A DNA stretch of 64,000 nt from Polyangiaceae bacterium (GTDB lineage Bacteria; Myxococcota_A; Polyangia; Polyangiales; Polyangiaceae). Made by a program: the position numbers and the translations under genes. A model generated the notes under the pieces. That model was given only the letters and a program-made list of their open reading frames with translations, searched no databases and was not told the DNA's origin. Below are positions 17,408-26,439 of the stretch, one piece after another (positions within the stretch are counted from its first letter, which is position 1; every line of letters begins with the position of its first letter). Location: contig JADJRH010000011.1 in NCBI GenBank assembly GCA_016712345.1, positions 1,984,001 to 2,048,000 of the forward strand, in the 5' to 3' direction.

Positions 17408-18304
17408 TCATCCCACCGGAATCGGCACTTCCACAAACACCTCGTCGCCCTTCAGGCGATGCGACGTGATGGCTCCAATCGCGCCGTCGTCCCCAATTTC
17501 GTACACATTAAACCCGGCCATCCGCTCATCGCTTTCGTGAATGAGCGACGCGCTTGTAACGCCGATCGCATCGAGATGGCCGCGCGCCGTTGGCACCGTT
17601 CGCCGAATGCGTCGATGTTGATGTCCGTGAAGCAAAAGACCGTGCGCAAGATGCTCCAGCGCTTTTGCTTCGGCGGCTGCATCCCACAGCCCTTCAAAAA
17701 ACAAATGCAACCAACCTTTGTGGTGCCACGGGTGATGTTGAAGAAGCACCACCGTACGCTTTGTCACTTCGGGGTGTTGGAGCGCGCGCTTCAAGCCTGA
17801 AATCTGCGCCTTTCCAAGCGATCCCGACGCTACAAAAGGTGGCCGCGGTCGCGCCGTTGAAAGCCCGATGATCGCCGCCGGGCCGCGCAACTTCACGAAC
17901 GGAAATGCGCCGTCTTCCGCAACGTCGATATCGCTCTTGAGATACTTCGCGAACGTTTGATCAAACCTTCGCGAACGGTGCGCGCCCCTTGTGTACGCAT
18001 CATGATTTCCCGGAACCAAACTCACCTGCTCGTCGCTGAACCCCAGATCGTCTTCCACAAATCGCCGCACGCGATCCATCTCTCGTTCGAGCGCCAGATT
18101 CGACACGTCGCCCGTGATGACAACGTGATCGACATTCAACCGACGAATCGCTCTCGCCGCCGCTTCCACAGCGAAAGGCTTGTGTACGCTTTTGCGATGA
18201 AATCGAAGGTTGAGGTACCCCGTCATTCGCTTGTTAAACAGACGAAACGGAACCGCGCCTTCCAAGTCGAGCAGATGCAAATCCGAAAGATGAGCGATGC
18301 GCAC
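17408..18304 (-). CDS. Calcineurin-like metallophosphoesterase
   Basis: 298 aa. The five metal-ligand motifs appear in order: HLSDLHLLD, VVITGDVSN, LVPGNHDAY, VLLQHHPWHH and LLLHGHQHRRI. This is the cyclic-nucleotide phosphodiesterase/Icc-like group; the substrate is unknown. It is cytoplasmic with no signal peptide. The FGE-like lipoprotein gene ends 22 bp before its start on the same strand, so they may be co-transcribed. Confidence 0.92.
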   Translation of the reverse strand: MRIAHLSDLHLLDLEGAVPFRLFNKRMTGYLNLRFHRKSVHKPFAVEAAARAIRRLNVDHVVITGDVSNLALEREMDRVRRFVEDDLGFSDEQVSLVPGNHDAYTRGAHRSRRFDQTFAKYLKSDIDVAEDGAFPFVKLRGPAAIIGLSTARPRPPFVASGSLGKAQISGLKRALQHPEVTKRTVVLLQHHPWHHKGWLHLFFEGLWDAAAEAKALEHLAHGLLLHGHQHRRIRRTVPTARGHLDAIGVTSASLIHESDERMAGFNVYEIGDDGAIGAITSHRLKGDEVFVEVPIPVG

Positions 18305-18325
18305 CGCGCGAGTATGCCACGCAAT

Positions 18326-19372
18326 CTAAAAAGTAGAACCCGCGTCGGCGCTTCGATACGCACAACGAAATCCGCGCCACGACCTGCGTTGATCCGGCAT
18401 CGCATGACCGCGCGCAGCGGCGCGAACCCCCGAAGCCACGTGCGCGTAGCTGCCCCCGCGAACCACGTGTTCATCCCCCGACGCCGGCCCGCGCGGATTG
18501 AGCGCGCTCACTTCTTCGTACGAGGGCGCGTAGTAATCGAGCACCCACTCCTCCACGTTTCCGGCCAAATCCAAGGCTCCATCTTCGCTCGCGCCGTCGG
18601 GGAACGAACCCACCGGAGCCAACTCCAAAAACCCGTCCGCGTCGTCGAGATCGTCCCACGCGAGCCGACCGTGGTTTGACAAAAACGCGTTGTACACATT
18701 CCCCCACGGAAAACGGCGCCCATGTTTTCCGCGCGCCGCGCGCTCCCATTCCGCTTCGGTAGGCAGTCGCCCGCCCGCCCATTGGCAAAATGTTTTTGCG
18801 TCGCCGTAGCTCATGAGCACCGCCGGAAATGTCGGCTCATCAAATCGCGTTCCGCCCGACGCGTACGGCAACTCGTTGCACACCCCGGTGCTCACACACG
18901 TTCGGTAGCGCGCCACCGTCACCTCGGTTCGATCAATCCAATACGGCGAAAGGTACACTTCGTGCGCTTCCAACTCATTCGCGTATTCGCCGGTCCGCTC
19001 GCACAGCTCCAAATCCCCCATCGGCTCCGCCGCACACGCTTGAATGGCCGCCATCACCTCGTGCGATGTGGATCCCATCATGAACGATCCTGCGTTCACT
19101 CGAACGCGCTCCACACCCGGAGGTGCCAGTGCCAAAACCCCGTCGCCCGAAAGCCCTTCCACGGCCGCGGCAACCGGAGCCGCGGGCACCTTCTTTGTCG
19201 GACGCGCCTGCGGTGTTTCATCGGTCGGCAACGCCCCCGAACAAGCCGTCACCCAACCCATCAGCGCAAACACACTCGCTGACCGCAATCGCAGTTGGCC
19301 TCGACGCGCCGTCACATTGAGGTTGTAGCTTAGCGCCACCGAAGGGGGCACACGCGGCACTAGTTCCGCCAT
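18326..19372 (-). CDS. Formylglycine-generating-enzyme-like (SUMF1/FGE-sulfatase domain) lipoprotein
   Basis: 348 aa from ATG 19372; a GTG at 19315 gives a more normal lipoprotein signal (ARRGQLRLRSASVFALMGW then lipobox VTAC) and may be the true start. After a Pro/Ala linker, residues about 85-340 form an FGE-sulfatase domain: SFMMGSTSHEV, YWIDRTEVTVARYRTCV, GGRLPTEAEWERAARG, DLAGNVEEWVLDYYAP, HVVRGGSYAH and GFRCAYR. True FGEs oxidise a sulfatase Cys to formylglycine; many bacterial members only bind partners, often with Ser/Thr kinases. Only one of the two expected C-terminal active-site cysteines is obvious, so a non-enzymatic role is possible. Confidence 0.88.
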   Translation of the reverse strand: MAELVPRVPPSVALSYNLNVTARRGQLRLRSASVFALMGWVTACSGALPTDETPQARPTKKVPAAPVAAAVEGLSGDGVLALAPPGVERVRVNAGSFMMGSTSHEVMAAIQACAAEPMGDLELCERTGEYANELEAHEVYLSPYWIDRTEVTVARYRTCVSTGVCNELPYASGGTRFDEPTFPAVLMSYGDAKTFCQWAGGRLPTEAEWERAARGKHGRRFPWGNVYNAFLSNHGRLAWDDLDDADGFLELAPVGSFPDGASEDGALDLAGNVEEWVLDYYAPSYEEVSALNPRGPASGDEHVVRGGSYAHVASGVRAAARGHAMPDQRRSWRGFRCAYRSADAGSTF

Positions 19373-19535
19373 TCAGAAGTTTGGCCCGGGTTCCACTTCT
19401 TCGTGCGGAACTAGCCGCGCGCAAGCGCGGGGGGATGGGGCGGAGCCCCATGGGACAAAAGATAGTGCGGCGTGCGCGAAGCACGCCGCGCCAGCGGCGA
19501 CAAAGTCCGGCAGGACTTTTGACACGCGGCACTAG
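19350..19535. repeat. 14-bp direct repeats bracketing a stem-loop cluster
   Basis: acacgcggcactag occurs at 19350-19363 and again at 19522-19535. Between them lie four dyads in a row: cgcgcgcaagcgcg, gggatggggcggagcccc, cggcgtgcgcgaagcacgc, and aaagtccggcaggactttt. The core GCGGCACTAG occurs once more near 24905. The second copy carries the stop codon of the 19532-19948 gene. This looks like a small mobile or structural intergenic element; the last hairpin could also terminate transcription. Confidence 0.55.
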
Positions 19536-19948
19536 ATCAGCGAGATCTTCTTCATCAGCTCGCCGCAGAGATCTGAACCCGGATTGCGCTCACGCTCGAT
19601 CGCCAAGCCCGCGCGGTAAATCATCGACGCGCTGTCGTGGTTGCCGAGGAGCACGTGACACATTCCGAGAAGCTCGTGATCCACCGGCTCGCCGTAACGC
19701 GACACCAACTCTGTGAGCGGCATCAAAGCTGCCCGATGCGCTTCCACCATGACGGGCGTTGTTTCGCGAATCGGCACTTTGGCATGCACCATCAACTTCA
19801 GCGCCTGCCGCTGGTCTTCCGGCCGCTGCTCCAGAAACGCCGGATTCGAAAAGATCGCACGGTAGCCCGCGTACGCCTCGTCGAGCTTGCCCGCACGTGC
19901 CTGCGAAACCACTGCTTTGATGCTTGCGACCAGCTCGTCTTTCGTCAT
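19532..19948 (-). CDS. TPR-like hypothetical protein
   Basis: 138 aa, all helical. Two segments resemble tetratricopeptide helices (AGKLDEAYAGYRAIFSNPAF and LLGMCHVLLGNHDSASMIYR). There is no signal peptide. It lies 48 bp after the argS stop on the same strand and may be its operon partner. No function can be assigned. Confidence 0.7.
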   Translation of the reverse strand: MTKDELVASIKAVVSQARAGKLDEAYAGYRAIFSNPAFLEQRPEDQRQALKLMVHAKVPIRETTPVMVEAHRAALMPLTELVSRYGEPVDHELLGMCHVLLGNHDSASMIYRAGLAIERERNPGSDLCGELMKKISLI

Positions 19949-19996
19949 CTTCGCGCGCTCATCTCATGATTGCCCGGCGATCTCAAGCGTGGCCTT

Positions 19997-21739
19997 TCAC
20001 ATGCGGCCGGGCACGTTGATTCCCAGCAAATTCAACCCGTGTTTCAACACCCGGGCCGTCACATCGCACAGCACCAAACGCGACCGCCGATCCGCATCGC
20101 TTGTACCGGCCTTCACCACCGGACACTTTTGATAAAACGTCGCAAACAGACTCGCCGTTTCGTACAAATAACCGCACAAATGATGCGGTTGTAGCGTTTC
20201 ACCAACCAACTCCACAACCGACCCAAACCGGAGCAGCGCGGCTGCGAGCGCATGTTCTTCAGGCGCCGAAATCACCAACGCCTCATCGCCCGCGGCTCGA
20301 TCGGCTTCATCCGACTTTCGATAAATGCCCAACACCCGAGCGCACGCGTACATGGTGTACGGTGCCGTATTCCCCTCAAAAGCAAGCATTTTGTCCCAAT
20401 CAAACACGTAGTCTTTTACCCTGTCGCTCGACAGGTCCGCGTATTTGATCGCACCAATCCCCACGGCGCGAGCAATCGCCTCACGCTCTTCCGAGGGTAG
20501 ATCTTTGCTTTTCTCCGCGACTTTTGCAGACGCCCGCTCTACTGCCTCGTCGAGAAGATTCACCAGCTTTACAGAATCGCCCGCCCGCGTTTTCAGCATC
20601 TTCTTGTCAGATCCCAACACCGACCCAAACGGAACATGCTCCACCCGCGCCTCGCTCGTGAGCCAACCCGCCTCACGCGCGGCCTGAAACACCATATTCA
20701 AGTGCGCCGACTGAGGTGCCCCCACCACATACAAAATCCGCTTCGCTTTCAGCGTTTTCAACCGGTATCGAATGGCCGCCAAGTCGGTTGTTGCATACCC
20801 ATACCCGCCGTCCTGTTTTCGAACAATGAGCGGCAACGGATCGCCCTCGCGACCCGCAAATCCGCTGGGAAACACGCACAAAGCGCCCTGACTCTCCTTC
20901 GCCAACCCTTTTTCTTCCAATTCAGAAAGGGTAGGCGAGAGCAGTTGATTATAAAAACTCTCCCCGGCAATGTCCGCCTTCGTCAGAAGTACACCCAGCC
21001 GATCGTAAATCGTCTGAAAATACCCAGCGGACAAGTCAAACAAAACCTTCCATCGCGAGAGGGTTGCCTCGTCCCCACCTTGTAACAAAACCACCCGCTT
21101 TCGCGCTCGATCGGCAAACGCCGGGTCCGAGTCAAACTTTTTTCGTGCCTGTTGATAAAACGCGTTCAAATCCCCCAAACCCAACTCTTTTGCCGCGTCG
21201 TCTTCCCCCATGTCGAGCAGGTGCTCAATCAACATTCCAAATTGAGTTCCCCAGTCACCCACGTGGTTTTGCCGAATCACATGGTGACCCTGGGCCTCAA
21301 AAACCCGCACCAAACAATCTCCTATAATGGTCGATCGCAGATGTCCCACGTGCATCTCTTTCGCCACGTTGGGAGCTGAATAGTCAACCACCGTTGTCTG
21401 CGGTTCATTCGCCTGCACAACACCAAGCGCTTTGTCTTTTGAGAGTGCCTGCACTTGCCGCGTCAGAAACGCATTGCTCAACGTCAGGTTAATAAACCCC
21501 GGCCCCGCGATCTCCACCTTGTCGCAAACGCCCTCCACGTTCAGCTTTTCAAGGATTGCCGCCGCCACTTCCCGCGGGTTTTTTTTCAACACCTTGCCGA
21601 GCGCCATCGCCGCGTTCGCCTGGTAATCCGCATGTTGCGAAGCGCGCAGCGACGGGTCATGACTCTCGTATTCAGATCCAAAAGCCGCCCCAATCGCATC
21701 TCGAAATGCCGCTTCAAGCACCTTCACCGGATCACTCAT
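19997..21739 (-). CDS. argS: Arginyl-tRNA synthetase
   Basis: 580 aa class Ia synthetase. It has the N-terminal Add-1 domain (residues 1 to about 110), the HIGH signature as EMHVGHLRSTIIGD, the insert NHVGDWGTQFGMLIEHL, and the C-terminal anticodon-binding domain ending LNLLGINVPGRM. The KMSKS site is replaced by a degenerate SDKKMLKTRAG stretch, as is usual in many ArgRS. Length and order are normal. Confidence 0.97.
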   Translation of the reverse strand: MSDPVKVLEAAFRDAIGAAFGSEYESHDPSLRASQHADYQANAAMALGKVLKKNPREVAAAILEKLNVEGVCDKVEIAGPGFINLTLSNAFLTRQVQALSKDKALGVVQANEPQTTVVDYSAPNVAKEMHVGHLRSTIIGDCLVRVFEAQGHHVIRQNHVGDWGTQFGMLIEHLLDMGEDDAAKELGLGDLNAFYQQARKKFDSDPAFADRARKRVVLLQGGDEATLSRWKVLFDLSAGYFQTIYDRLGVLLTKADIAGESFYNQLLSPTLSELEEKGLAKESQGALCVFPSGFAGREGDPLPLIVRKQDGGYGYATTDLAAIRYRLKTLKAKRILYVVGAPQSAHLNMVFQAAREAGWLTSEARVEHVPFGSVLGSDKKMLKTRAGDSVKLVNLLDEAVERASAKVAEKSKDLPSEEREAIARAVGIGAIKYADLSSDRVKDYVFDWDKMLAFEGNTAPYTMYACARVLGIYRKSDEADRAAGDEALVISAPEEHALAAALLRFGSVVELVGETLQPHHLCGYLYETASLFATFYQKCPVVKAGTSDADRRSRLVLCDVTARVLKHGLNLLGINVPGRM

Positions 21740-22053
21740 GCGCCCTCTATAATCCGAAACACCATTTTTGGGTAATCCTCATCAGGCCGTCGCCCTCAAT
21801 GCCGTCCGATTCTGCGTTTCACCTGCCCACCCCCGGCCTCGCTTCGCTCGGCCTGCCCGCCCAAGCGTCGCGCCGGCGCGCGCCGCGGGCGGGCCAACGC
21901 CTCCATCTCGCATCTACCCATCGCAGTTGTGTACACATAGATCCGGAGCCCCCAATTCGGATGTTGCGTCAAGCTCGGTCGTACATTCGCCGCCACGAAT
22001 ATTTGGACCAAAACACCCCGCTCGCGCCTCTCTGCAAAAGGAGGCTTCAAACA
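21740..22053. other. Divergent intergenic region
   Basis: No gene is supported in these 314 bp. It holds a GC-rich dyad block around 21835-21895 (cctcgcttcgctcgg, ccggcgcgcgccgcgg), a TCTACCCA octamer at 21913 and a GTGTACAC palindrome at 21929. It must supply promoters for argS on one side and the lipoprotein pair on the other. Confidence 0.5.
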
Positions 22054-22296
22054 ATGCGAACAGTTGTGTACATTCAGGCTTCATTGCTCCTTGCAGCGAT
22101 CATCGGCGTTTCGGCTTCGGGCTGCGGCGGCGGCGACATATCCCCCGGTGATGCGTGTGACCAAAAAGGGGAGCAGGCCTGTTCCGACAACAAAGAAATG
22201 GAATGTGGTGATGACCAGAAATGGAAAGTATCGGAAGACTGCGGGGATGATCGAACATGTGTGATCAAAAGCGGAGGCGACGCGGACTGCGAATGA
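22054..22296 (+). CDS. Small Cys-rich lipoprotein
   Basis: 80 aa from the ATG at 22054, which has an aggagg ribosome site 10 bp upstream. The signal peptide YIQASLLLAAIIGVS ends in lipobox ASGC. The mature part GDACDQKGEQACSDNKEMEC continues with further cysteines and many acidic residues, the pattern of small disulphide-knotted myxobacterial surface lipoproteins. Its stop overlaps the next start (ATGA), so the two are translationally coupled. Confidence 0.75.
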   Translation: MRTVVYIQASLLLAAIIGVSASGCGGGDISPGDACDQKGEQACSDNKEMECGDDQKWKVSEDCGDDRTCVIKSGGDADCE

Positions 22297-22910
22297 AGGC
22301 AGCATTGGCCGCGGGGTTGGCCACGGCAACCATGCTGCTCGCTGCAAGCACGTCGGGATGTGCCCCTACCCGCAATTGTATTCGCGATCCTACCCAAGTG
22401 GGCCAAGCAATGGAGCGTGAACAAGAATCGCTCCGATTGTCGCAACAGTCCTTTCGAGAATCGGCCGCGGCGCTCGGCTATCAGGTTCGTGAATTTCCGG
22501 TCAAAGTGGTAACCTTGCCGTACCCTCAAGAAGGAAAGGCCCCCAAGTGGCCGGAAGGGGTTTTCACTGGGGATGTTTACGGGCAGAACGGAACCTACCT
22601 TCGCCTCAAGTACGGCAGCCCCATGGACAATCCTCCCAACATCGTGCGGGTGTTTCTACTGGTAGACAAAGAAGGCACTCTACACGAGGCAATTCATCAG
22701 GCGAAACCTGTCAACCAGCGCGCCATTATACTCTGTGGTTGCGGCGATCCAGGAGGCGGCGCTGTTGAACCTGACAGGGCGGCCTTTGCGATCTTACCCT
22801 CTGACGCAAAACTCGGCGATGCCGTCGCCGTTTCGTACAACTTTGACGATCTGAGGGTTCAGCACGATTTTCTCATGGATGATGGTTCGCACTGCACAGC
22901 CCCACCGTAG
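22293..22910 (+). CDS. Lipoprotein, hypothetical
   Basis: 205 aa. The signal peptide AALAAGLATATMLLAAS ends in lipobox TSGC. The mature protein has a short helical stretch (QAMEREQESLRLSQQSFRES) and then a mixed beta-like domain with no recognised motif (VYGQNGTYLRLKYG, GTLHEAIHQAKPVN, ILCGCGD). It is coupled to the small upstream lipoprotein by a 4-nt overlap, so they probably act together at the cell envelope. Confidence 0.7.
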   Translation: MKAALAAGLATATMLLAASTSGCAPTRNCIRDPTQVGQAMEREQESLRLSQQSFRESAAALGYQVREFPVKVVTLPYPQEGKAPKWPEGVFTGDVYGQNGTYLRLKYGSPMDNPPNIVRVFLLVDKEGTLHEAIHQAKPVNQRAIILCGCGDPGGGAVEPDRAAFAILPSDAKLGDAVAVSYNFDDLRVQHDFLMDDGSHCTAPP

Positions 22911-23160
22911 GTCGAGTGCACTGTCTGCGAGCGAGCGTTCCCGAGGAACCCGCCTTGGAGTCCAATACGTCAAGGCAAGGCTGAAACGGGGATGTCTAAC
23001 GCGTCAGGACAAGACCGAAGCGATGGACAAAAGTCTACCCAGGATCGGGGCTGCCTCGTTTTTGCAAGTGCGAAACACCTTCATTTGGAGCACGTTAACG
23101 CGTGTCCTACATGGCACGACATCTGCTTGCGGGACGTCCGCGAGAGCCCCTTCCGCCAGG

Positions 23161-24906
23161 ATGACCATGCGAAACCTCAAACCCATTTTTTGCGCTCTAC
23201 TCTTCGCCGCCGGTTGTGTTGAAGATAGCACCGGCAGTGATGAATCTGACGTGACAGCCGGCTGGAAAGAAGGCACGCCTGAGTCGCTCGCTGTGGTGGC
23301 GGTGGTCAACGATCGCGCAGTCACATTTGATACTCTGAAAAGTGAAGTGGGGCTTTCAAAAACGGCTGCTACCAATGTGATCGCCCATCGCGACGGCAAA
23401 GACGCCGTGGGTAGAACTCCCGACGACGACTTGTACGACACAATTACAGAATTGGATGCTGTCAAACAAGTGGGGCCCGCGGCGCTTGACGCTCTACTCG
23501 ACTACGCTGAAGAAAATGGCTATTTGGCCGATATACTCGCCAAAAAGCGAGAGGTGATCTTTTCTCCCCAACCCGCCGCCCAAAGCCACAATGCCAGGGT
23601 GGCTCAGGTGATCAACTCGGCGCAATATTCGGTGGACGTGGCGATGTACAGTTTCTCCGACGGCGGCATTGGAACGGCTCTCGCCGACGCTGTCAAACGC
23701 GGAGTCAAGGTACGTTTTCTCTTTGATACGGCGTCCCAAGATAAAAAGCTTACCGGCACCGCGCTGACAAATTCCAAAAGTGGTCAGCTTGAAAAAAAGG
23801 GGGTGGATGTTCGGTACGTTAACAAAATTCAACACCACAAGTTCATGATTGTCGACGGCCCGCGCGATGATGCTGAACGGGCCCAAACCGCATGGATCGC
23901 CAGTGGAAGCGCCAACTGGTCCACCAGTGCTGCCACCAAGTATGATGAAAACACGCTCTTCATGTACGGTGAAGCCAAACTCGCGCTTGAACTGCAACGC
24001 GAGTTTAACCTCCTCTGGGAACACTCGCGCGACTTTGTTTCGGGAGTCACCTTCCCGTTTGAATTGTCTACCCTATCGATCACACCTGAAATTGTGCCTG
24101 AAAATCCCGGCGTGAGCGTGTTTCTTACCTCGGCAAACTTCACCGTAAAGGCGGACACCTTTACCACCACCGGGTCCAACGCGGTGGCCGATGTGTTGGT
24201 CAAAGCCATTCTAGACGCCAAAAAATCAATTCACATTGCCTCGGGTCACCTGCGTTCACGCCCCGTTGCCGAGGCGATCAAGGCCAAAAAAGCTCAAAGC
24301 CCCAACCTTGACATTCGAGTTTACCTGGATGGCCAAGAGTACATCAGCAAAAGTGGCAATACCAGTCAGGTAAAAGACCTCGACTCGTGCCTTGCCACCG
24401 CCGGAACCAACGAAAGCAAAAAACGCGACTGTTTAGACAAGGGCTTTTTGTTTGGGTATGACGTGAGTTTGACCGGGGTTGACGTTCGATACAAATATTA
24501 CGCCTACCGGTGGGATGCTGGGTATGCCAAACAAATGCACAACAAGGTGATGATCGTGGACGGGACCGATCTATACACCGGAAGCTACAACCTCTCCGAC
24601 AACGCCGAACACAACACGTTTGAAAACATGCTTCGGTTTCGCGGACCTGAATTTCGCGACATGGTCAAGTCGTACGAAGAGCGGTTTGAAGTGCTTTGGG
24701 TGACAGGTCAGGCCGAGGGGTTTCTTGCCAACCTTGAAAACCAGGTCAAAACCGCCGAGACGATCCCGCTTGTGTTTGAGCCGATGTCTCTCGACTGGAA
24801 TCAGGTAACCAATCTCAAGGCGCTCATTCGACAAAACTGCCCCGACGTGGATAGCACGTTGTATCGCACCGATCCCGTGGGCCACCAAACCTGCCCGCGA
24901 CCGTAG
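23161..24906 (+). CDS. Exported phospholipase D-family lipoprotein
   Basis: 581 aa from the ATG at 23161; the frame is open to 22879, but this start gives a lipoprotein signal (NLKPIFCALLFAAGC). Residues about 45-135 resemble a helix-hairpin-helix/DUF4332-like pair (TFDTLKSEVGLSKTAATNVI, VKQVGPAALDALLDYA). Two HKD catalytic motifs follow: HHKFMIVDG with GSANW, and MHNKVMIVDG with TGSYNLSDNAEHN. The family includes phospholipases, nucleases and cardiolipin synthases. With an HhH-like head and export signal, a secreted or surface nuclease is at least as likely as a lipase. Confidence 0.85.
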   Translation: MTMRNLKPIFCALLFAAGCVEDSTGSDESDVTAGWKEGTPESLAVVAVVNDRAVTFDTLKSEVGLSKTAATNVIAHRDGKDAVGRTPDDDLYDTITELDAVKQVGPAALDALLDYAEENGYLADILAKKREVIFSPQPAAQSHNARVAQVINSAQYSVDVAMYSFSDGGIGTALADAVKRGVKVRFLFDTASQDKKLTGTALTNSKSGQLEKKGVDVRYVNKIQHHKFMIVDGPRDDAERAQTAWIASGSANWSTSAATKYDENTLFMYGEAKLALELQREFNLLWEHSRDFVSGVTFPFELSTLSITPEIVPENPGVSVFLTSANFTVKADTFTTTGSNAVADVLVKAILDAKKSIHIASGHLRSRPVAEAIKAKKAQSPNLDIRVYLDGQEYISKSGNTSQVKDLDSCLATAGTNESKKRDCLDKGFLFGYDVSLTGVDVRYKYYAYRWDAGYAKQMHNKVMIVDGTDLYTGSYNLSDNAEHNTFENMLRFRGPEFRDMVKSYEERFEVLWVTGQAEGFLANLENQVKTAETIPLVFEPMSLDWNQVTNLKALIRQNCPDVDSTLYRTDPVGHQTCPRP

Positions 24907-25017
24907 CGGCACTAGTGGTGCGAATGATACCATTTGGGTGATGCAGCGAGTACCATATAGAATGGTGCGCAACGCACCACATAGTTCAAAATAGCTTTAA
25001 AATAAGCTCCAGCGTGC

Positions 25018-25033
25018 TGGCATGCGCCTCGCA
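25018..25033 (+). promoter_or_regulatory. Candidate sigma-54 (-24/-12) promoter upstream of rtcB
   Basis: tggcatgcgcctcgca places GG at 25019-25020 and GC at 25031-25032, exactly ten bases apart, as in the sigma-54 consensus TGGCAC-N5-TTGCA with two mismatches. rtcBA operons of enterobacteria are sigma-54 dependent under RtcR. No rtcR gene is in the window. The surrounding 24907-25209 stretch is AT-richer than its flanks, contains dyads ggtgcgcaacgcacc and ccagcgtgctgg, and holds no other gene. Confidence 0.35.
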
Positions 25034-25209
25034 AAAGAGGCAAACATGGGCACTTCCACCGAGCTGTTCGCCATTTGTCATTCCCCGCGAACCCTGCCGG
25101 AGCGCACGTCATGAATCGTCCAGCCTTTCCCCATCCCTCGTCCAAATCTACCCATCCAACCTCCCACACGTCACCCCCTTCATTGCCGATCTCCACGGCT
25201 CCAAGTGTT

Positions 25210-26439
25210 ATGAATCAAGCCGATACACTAACTCTACCTTCCCACGCGCGCGTTGTTGTCAACTCCGATGTGTGGATGGAGGGCGACAGCGTGGCGCAGT
25301 TCGCGAAGACCGCCCTACTTCCGGGATGTGTGAGCGCCGTGGGCATGCCGGATCTCCACGTGGGAAAAGGCCCCGTGGGTGCCGTGTTTGCCGTGCGCGA
25401 CAAGGTGTATCCTCACCTTTTGGGCGGCGACGTTGGATGCGGCGTTCGTGTGTTCGTCACGGGCGAAAATTCCAAAAATCGCGACGCCATTGAGCGACGT
25501 GTACACAAGGTCTGGGAGGATGAACCCCTCGCCGATTGTGACGGCCCCTCGTTGCTTTCAGCGGTGCTGCGGCACGGCGTGAAGGGTCTGACAACTCTGG
25601 AAGGTGTACCCAATGCCCTCTACTCTTTGGCGGAGAAATTCGCCGAAGACGAGGGTGAACCGGGGGGAGAAATAGGTTACCTCGACCAAGGGTATGAGCA
25701 GGCTCTCGGATCGGTGGGCGGTGGAAACCACTTTGTTGAAATCGCCCGAGTTGACCGCGTTCTCAAGCCAGAATTGGCTGAACCGGCCGGTTTGGTCCGC
25801 GGAAACCTGGTGGTTATTGCCCATTCAGGTTCGCGCGGATTTGGGCACGGTCTCGCAAGGCGTTGGGGAGACGCCACACTCGAAGGACGGGACATTGAAC
25901 CTTACCTCCATGATGTAGCGTTGGCGCGGCGGTTTGCTCAGGTAAACCGCTTTGTCCTCGCTTATCGATTGTTGCAAGCGCTCGGTGCGGCGCGCGTTTC
26001 AAAGATCGAGGGCACATTTGATGTGACCCACAACGACGTTCGCGTTGAAGAGGTGTTGGGTCAGGGCGCTTGGATCCATCGAAAAGGGGCGGCACCCGCG
26101 CAGTCGAGTCAACTGACAATTGTGCTCGGCAGTCGAGGTGCCGCGTCGTGGGTCATGTCAGGTTTGGGAAACGAGGCCGGTCTGCGCAGTGTGGCTCACG
26201 GCGCCGGTCGGCGCATGGGTCGAGCCGAAGCTCGCGAAAAGCTCAAAAACAAGTACAAACGAAGCGAACTTTCCACCACCAAAGTGGGAAGCCGCGTCGT
26301 GTGTGAAGACGCCGACCTACTCTACGAAGAGCACCCCGACGCGTACAAACCCATTGAGCCGGTGGTTGCCAGTTTGGCTGACGCCGAGTTGGCCGAGCCC
26401 GTGGCCTCTCTGGTTCCGGTCATTACGGTGAAACGATGA
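25210..26439 (+). CDS. rtcB: RNA-splicing ligase RtcB family protein (PrfH-associated type)
   Basis: 409 aa from the ATG at 25210; the frame is open to 25075 and an ATG at 25111 is possible. RtcB joins RNA 2',3'-cyclic phosphate or 3'-phosphate to 5'-OH ends using GTP and Mn. Visible motifs are MPDLHVGKGPVG, GGDVGCGVRVF (metal Cys), GSVGGGNHFVE (metal His), HSGSRGFGHG (metal His), VTHNDVR and the C-terminal guanylation region GLRSVAHGAGRRMGRAEA with its His. The stop overlaps the prfH ATG. The short form coupled to PrfH is the type linked to ribosomal RNA repair. Confidence 0.93.
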   Translation: MNQADTLTLPSHARVVVNSDVWMEGDSVAQFAKTALLPGCVSAVGMPDLHVGKGPVGAVFAVRDKVYPHLLGGDVGCGVRVFVTGENSKNRDAIERRVHKVWEDEPLADCDGPSLLSAVLRHGVKGLTTLEGVPNALYSLAEKFAEDEGEPGGEIGYLDQGYEQALGSVGGGNHFVEIARVDRVLKPELAEPAGLVRGNLVVIAHSGSRGFGHGLARRWGDATLEGRDIEPYLHDVALARRFAQVNRFVLAYRLLQALGAARVSKIEGTFDVTHNDVRVEEVLGQGAWIHRKGAAPAQSSQLTIVLGSRGAASWVMSGLGNEAGLRSVAHGAGRRMGRAEAREKLKNKYKRSELSTTKVGSRVVCEDADLLYEEHPDAYKPIEPVVASLADAELAEPVASLVPVITVKR

